This document shows positions 63,648 to 64,000 of a stretch of 64,000 nt of DNA, in pieces. The notes beneath the pieces are model-generated. The model was given only the letters and a program-made list of their open reading frames with translations, made no database searches and was not told the DNA's origin. The translations under genes were made by a program, and so were the position numbers. The stretch is taken from assembly GCA_023458555.1 (NCBI GenBank), contig JAEWYS010000004.1, positions 433,590 to 497,589 of the forward strand, given 5' to 3'. Within the stretch, counting starts at the first letter, position 1. Every line of letters starts with the position of its first letter. The DNA is from Bacteroidota bacterium (GTDB taxonomy: Bacteria; Bacteroidota; Bacteroidia; Cytophagales; Cytophagaceae).

Positions 63648-64000
63648 TTAGTTTTTAATGATTTTTACAATTCTGTTGTCAACGCGCAGCAGATAAATTC
63701 CGGGAGAAAATCCGCTCAAAGAAAGAACGGTCTCATGACCCCGCATCAATTCCATTCCGGTTACATCAGATAAGATCCAGTCGGTTTCTTCTGATATATA
63801 CACTTCTGTATTCGCAGGATTGGGATAAACCTGTATTGCATAATCTCTAAACCCGGACAAAGCAGTAACAACGCAGCGCTGCGGATCGGTAACAGGTTCG
63901 ATTCCTGTAGTGCCACCGGCACACTGATTGCAGGCATCAACGACTGCAGTTCCGCCTGGTTCACCGTTGCAGTCTTCCTCTGCCACTCGTATGGTAAATG
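63648..64000 (-). CDS. 3' end of a paralogous T9SS cargo gene (cut by window edge)
   Basis: The last 117 or so codons of a gene continuing beyond the right edge. It reads FTIRVAEEDCNGEPGG into one four-Cys module (ACNQCAGGTTGIEPVTDPQRC) and the sorting domain (VYPNPANTEVYISEE, ending RIVKIIKN). The part before the module (FTIRV) matches FNIRI of the gene at 61443, so it is probably its tandem duplicate. The GTG at 63986 is inside the frame and not the real start. Confidence 0.85.
   Translation of the reverse strand, partial: FTIRVAEEDCNGEPGGTAVVDACNQCAGGTTGIEPVTDPQRCVVTALSGFRDYAIQVYPNPANTEVYISEETDWILSDVTGMELMRGHETVLSLSGFSPGIYLLRVDNRIVKIIKN

Overview
The window looks like chromosomal DNA of a gliding, plant-polymer-degrading member of the Bacteroidota, most likely Cytophagales or a relative. 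The evidence is: many large secreted proteins ending in type IX secretion (T9SS) sorting domains; a PorP/SprF gene with a type B cargo (CHU_C type) gene; Bacteroidota-only small families (DUF3127, a DUF6686-like protein); promoters of the TTG-N19-TAnnTTTG type; and little use of Shine-Dalgarno sites. The species cannot be fixed from sequence alone.

Layout. (1) 1-7.9 kb is mostly housekeeping: an ABC ATPase, a Kazal protein, a guanidino-hydrolase pair (CtlX/DDAH-like plus arginine deiminase), a mini protein that is little more than a T9SS-like C-terminal domain, a GyrI-like membrane protein, an MsbA-like exporter, truA and a DUF6686-like protein. (2) 8.5-18.6 kb holds a beta-propeller T9SS cargo, a lipoprotein, a strongly structured intergenic stretch, and an operon of T9SS type B cargo, PorP/SprF and a PorE-like OmpA protein. 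(3) 19.3-26.6 kb is core: dxs, scpA, ndk, nrnA, an FKBP isomerase, a coiled-coil protein, a probable small RNA, DUF3127, DUF2795 and a 48-aa gene. (4) 26.9-30 kb is a compact four-gene island (panD-like decarboxylase, GNAT acyltransferase, cytochrome P450, stand-alone E2-type acyltransferase) that reads like an undescribed small-molecule pathway. (5) 30-35.5 kb is a decaying accessory zone: an interrupted beta-helix gene, a GIY-YIG fragment, a metalloprotease, a serine-recombinase fragment, and an initiator tRNA next to a damaged copy of itself with a GIY-YIG gene between them. (6) 36-37 kb is era. (7) 37-64 kb is a pectin/hemicellulose locus: five family-1 pectate/pectin lyase-like proteins, one GH74 xyloglucanase, one sialidase-fold protein and two paralogous HExxH proteins. 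It is interrupted only by chrA, a flavin amine oxidase and a thioredoxin-like gene.

How the parts work together. The polysaccharide enzymes all carry signal peptides and T9SS C-terminal domains. Except for GH74, each also has one or more copies of a four-cysteine module (16 in all), and most have CBM35/CBM6-like modules. No SusC/SusD pair or local regulator lies in the window, so this is a free or surface-secreted enzyme battery, not a classic PUL. Four of its transcription units share a two-part upstream element, TGTTACTTC (one copy TGTTACTTC with a different 5' flank) - 13 nt - TGTnTGT, and end in strong terminators. This suggests one dedicated regulon: three single genes and one four-gene operon (PL1, sialidase-fold, PL1, GH74). 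This element, the panD/P450 island and the tRNA-fMet locus are the most interesting observations.
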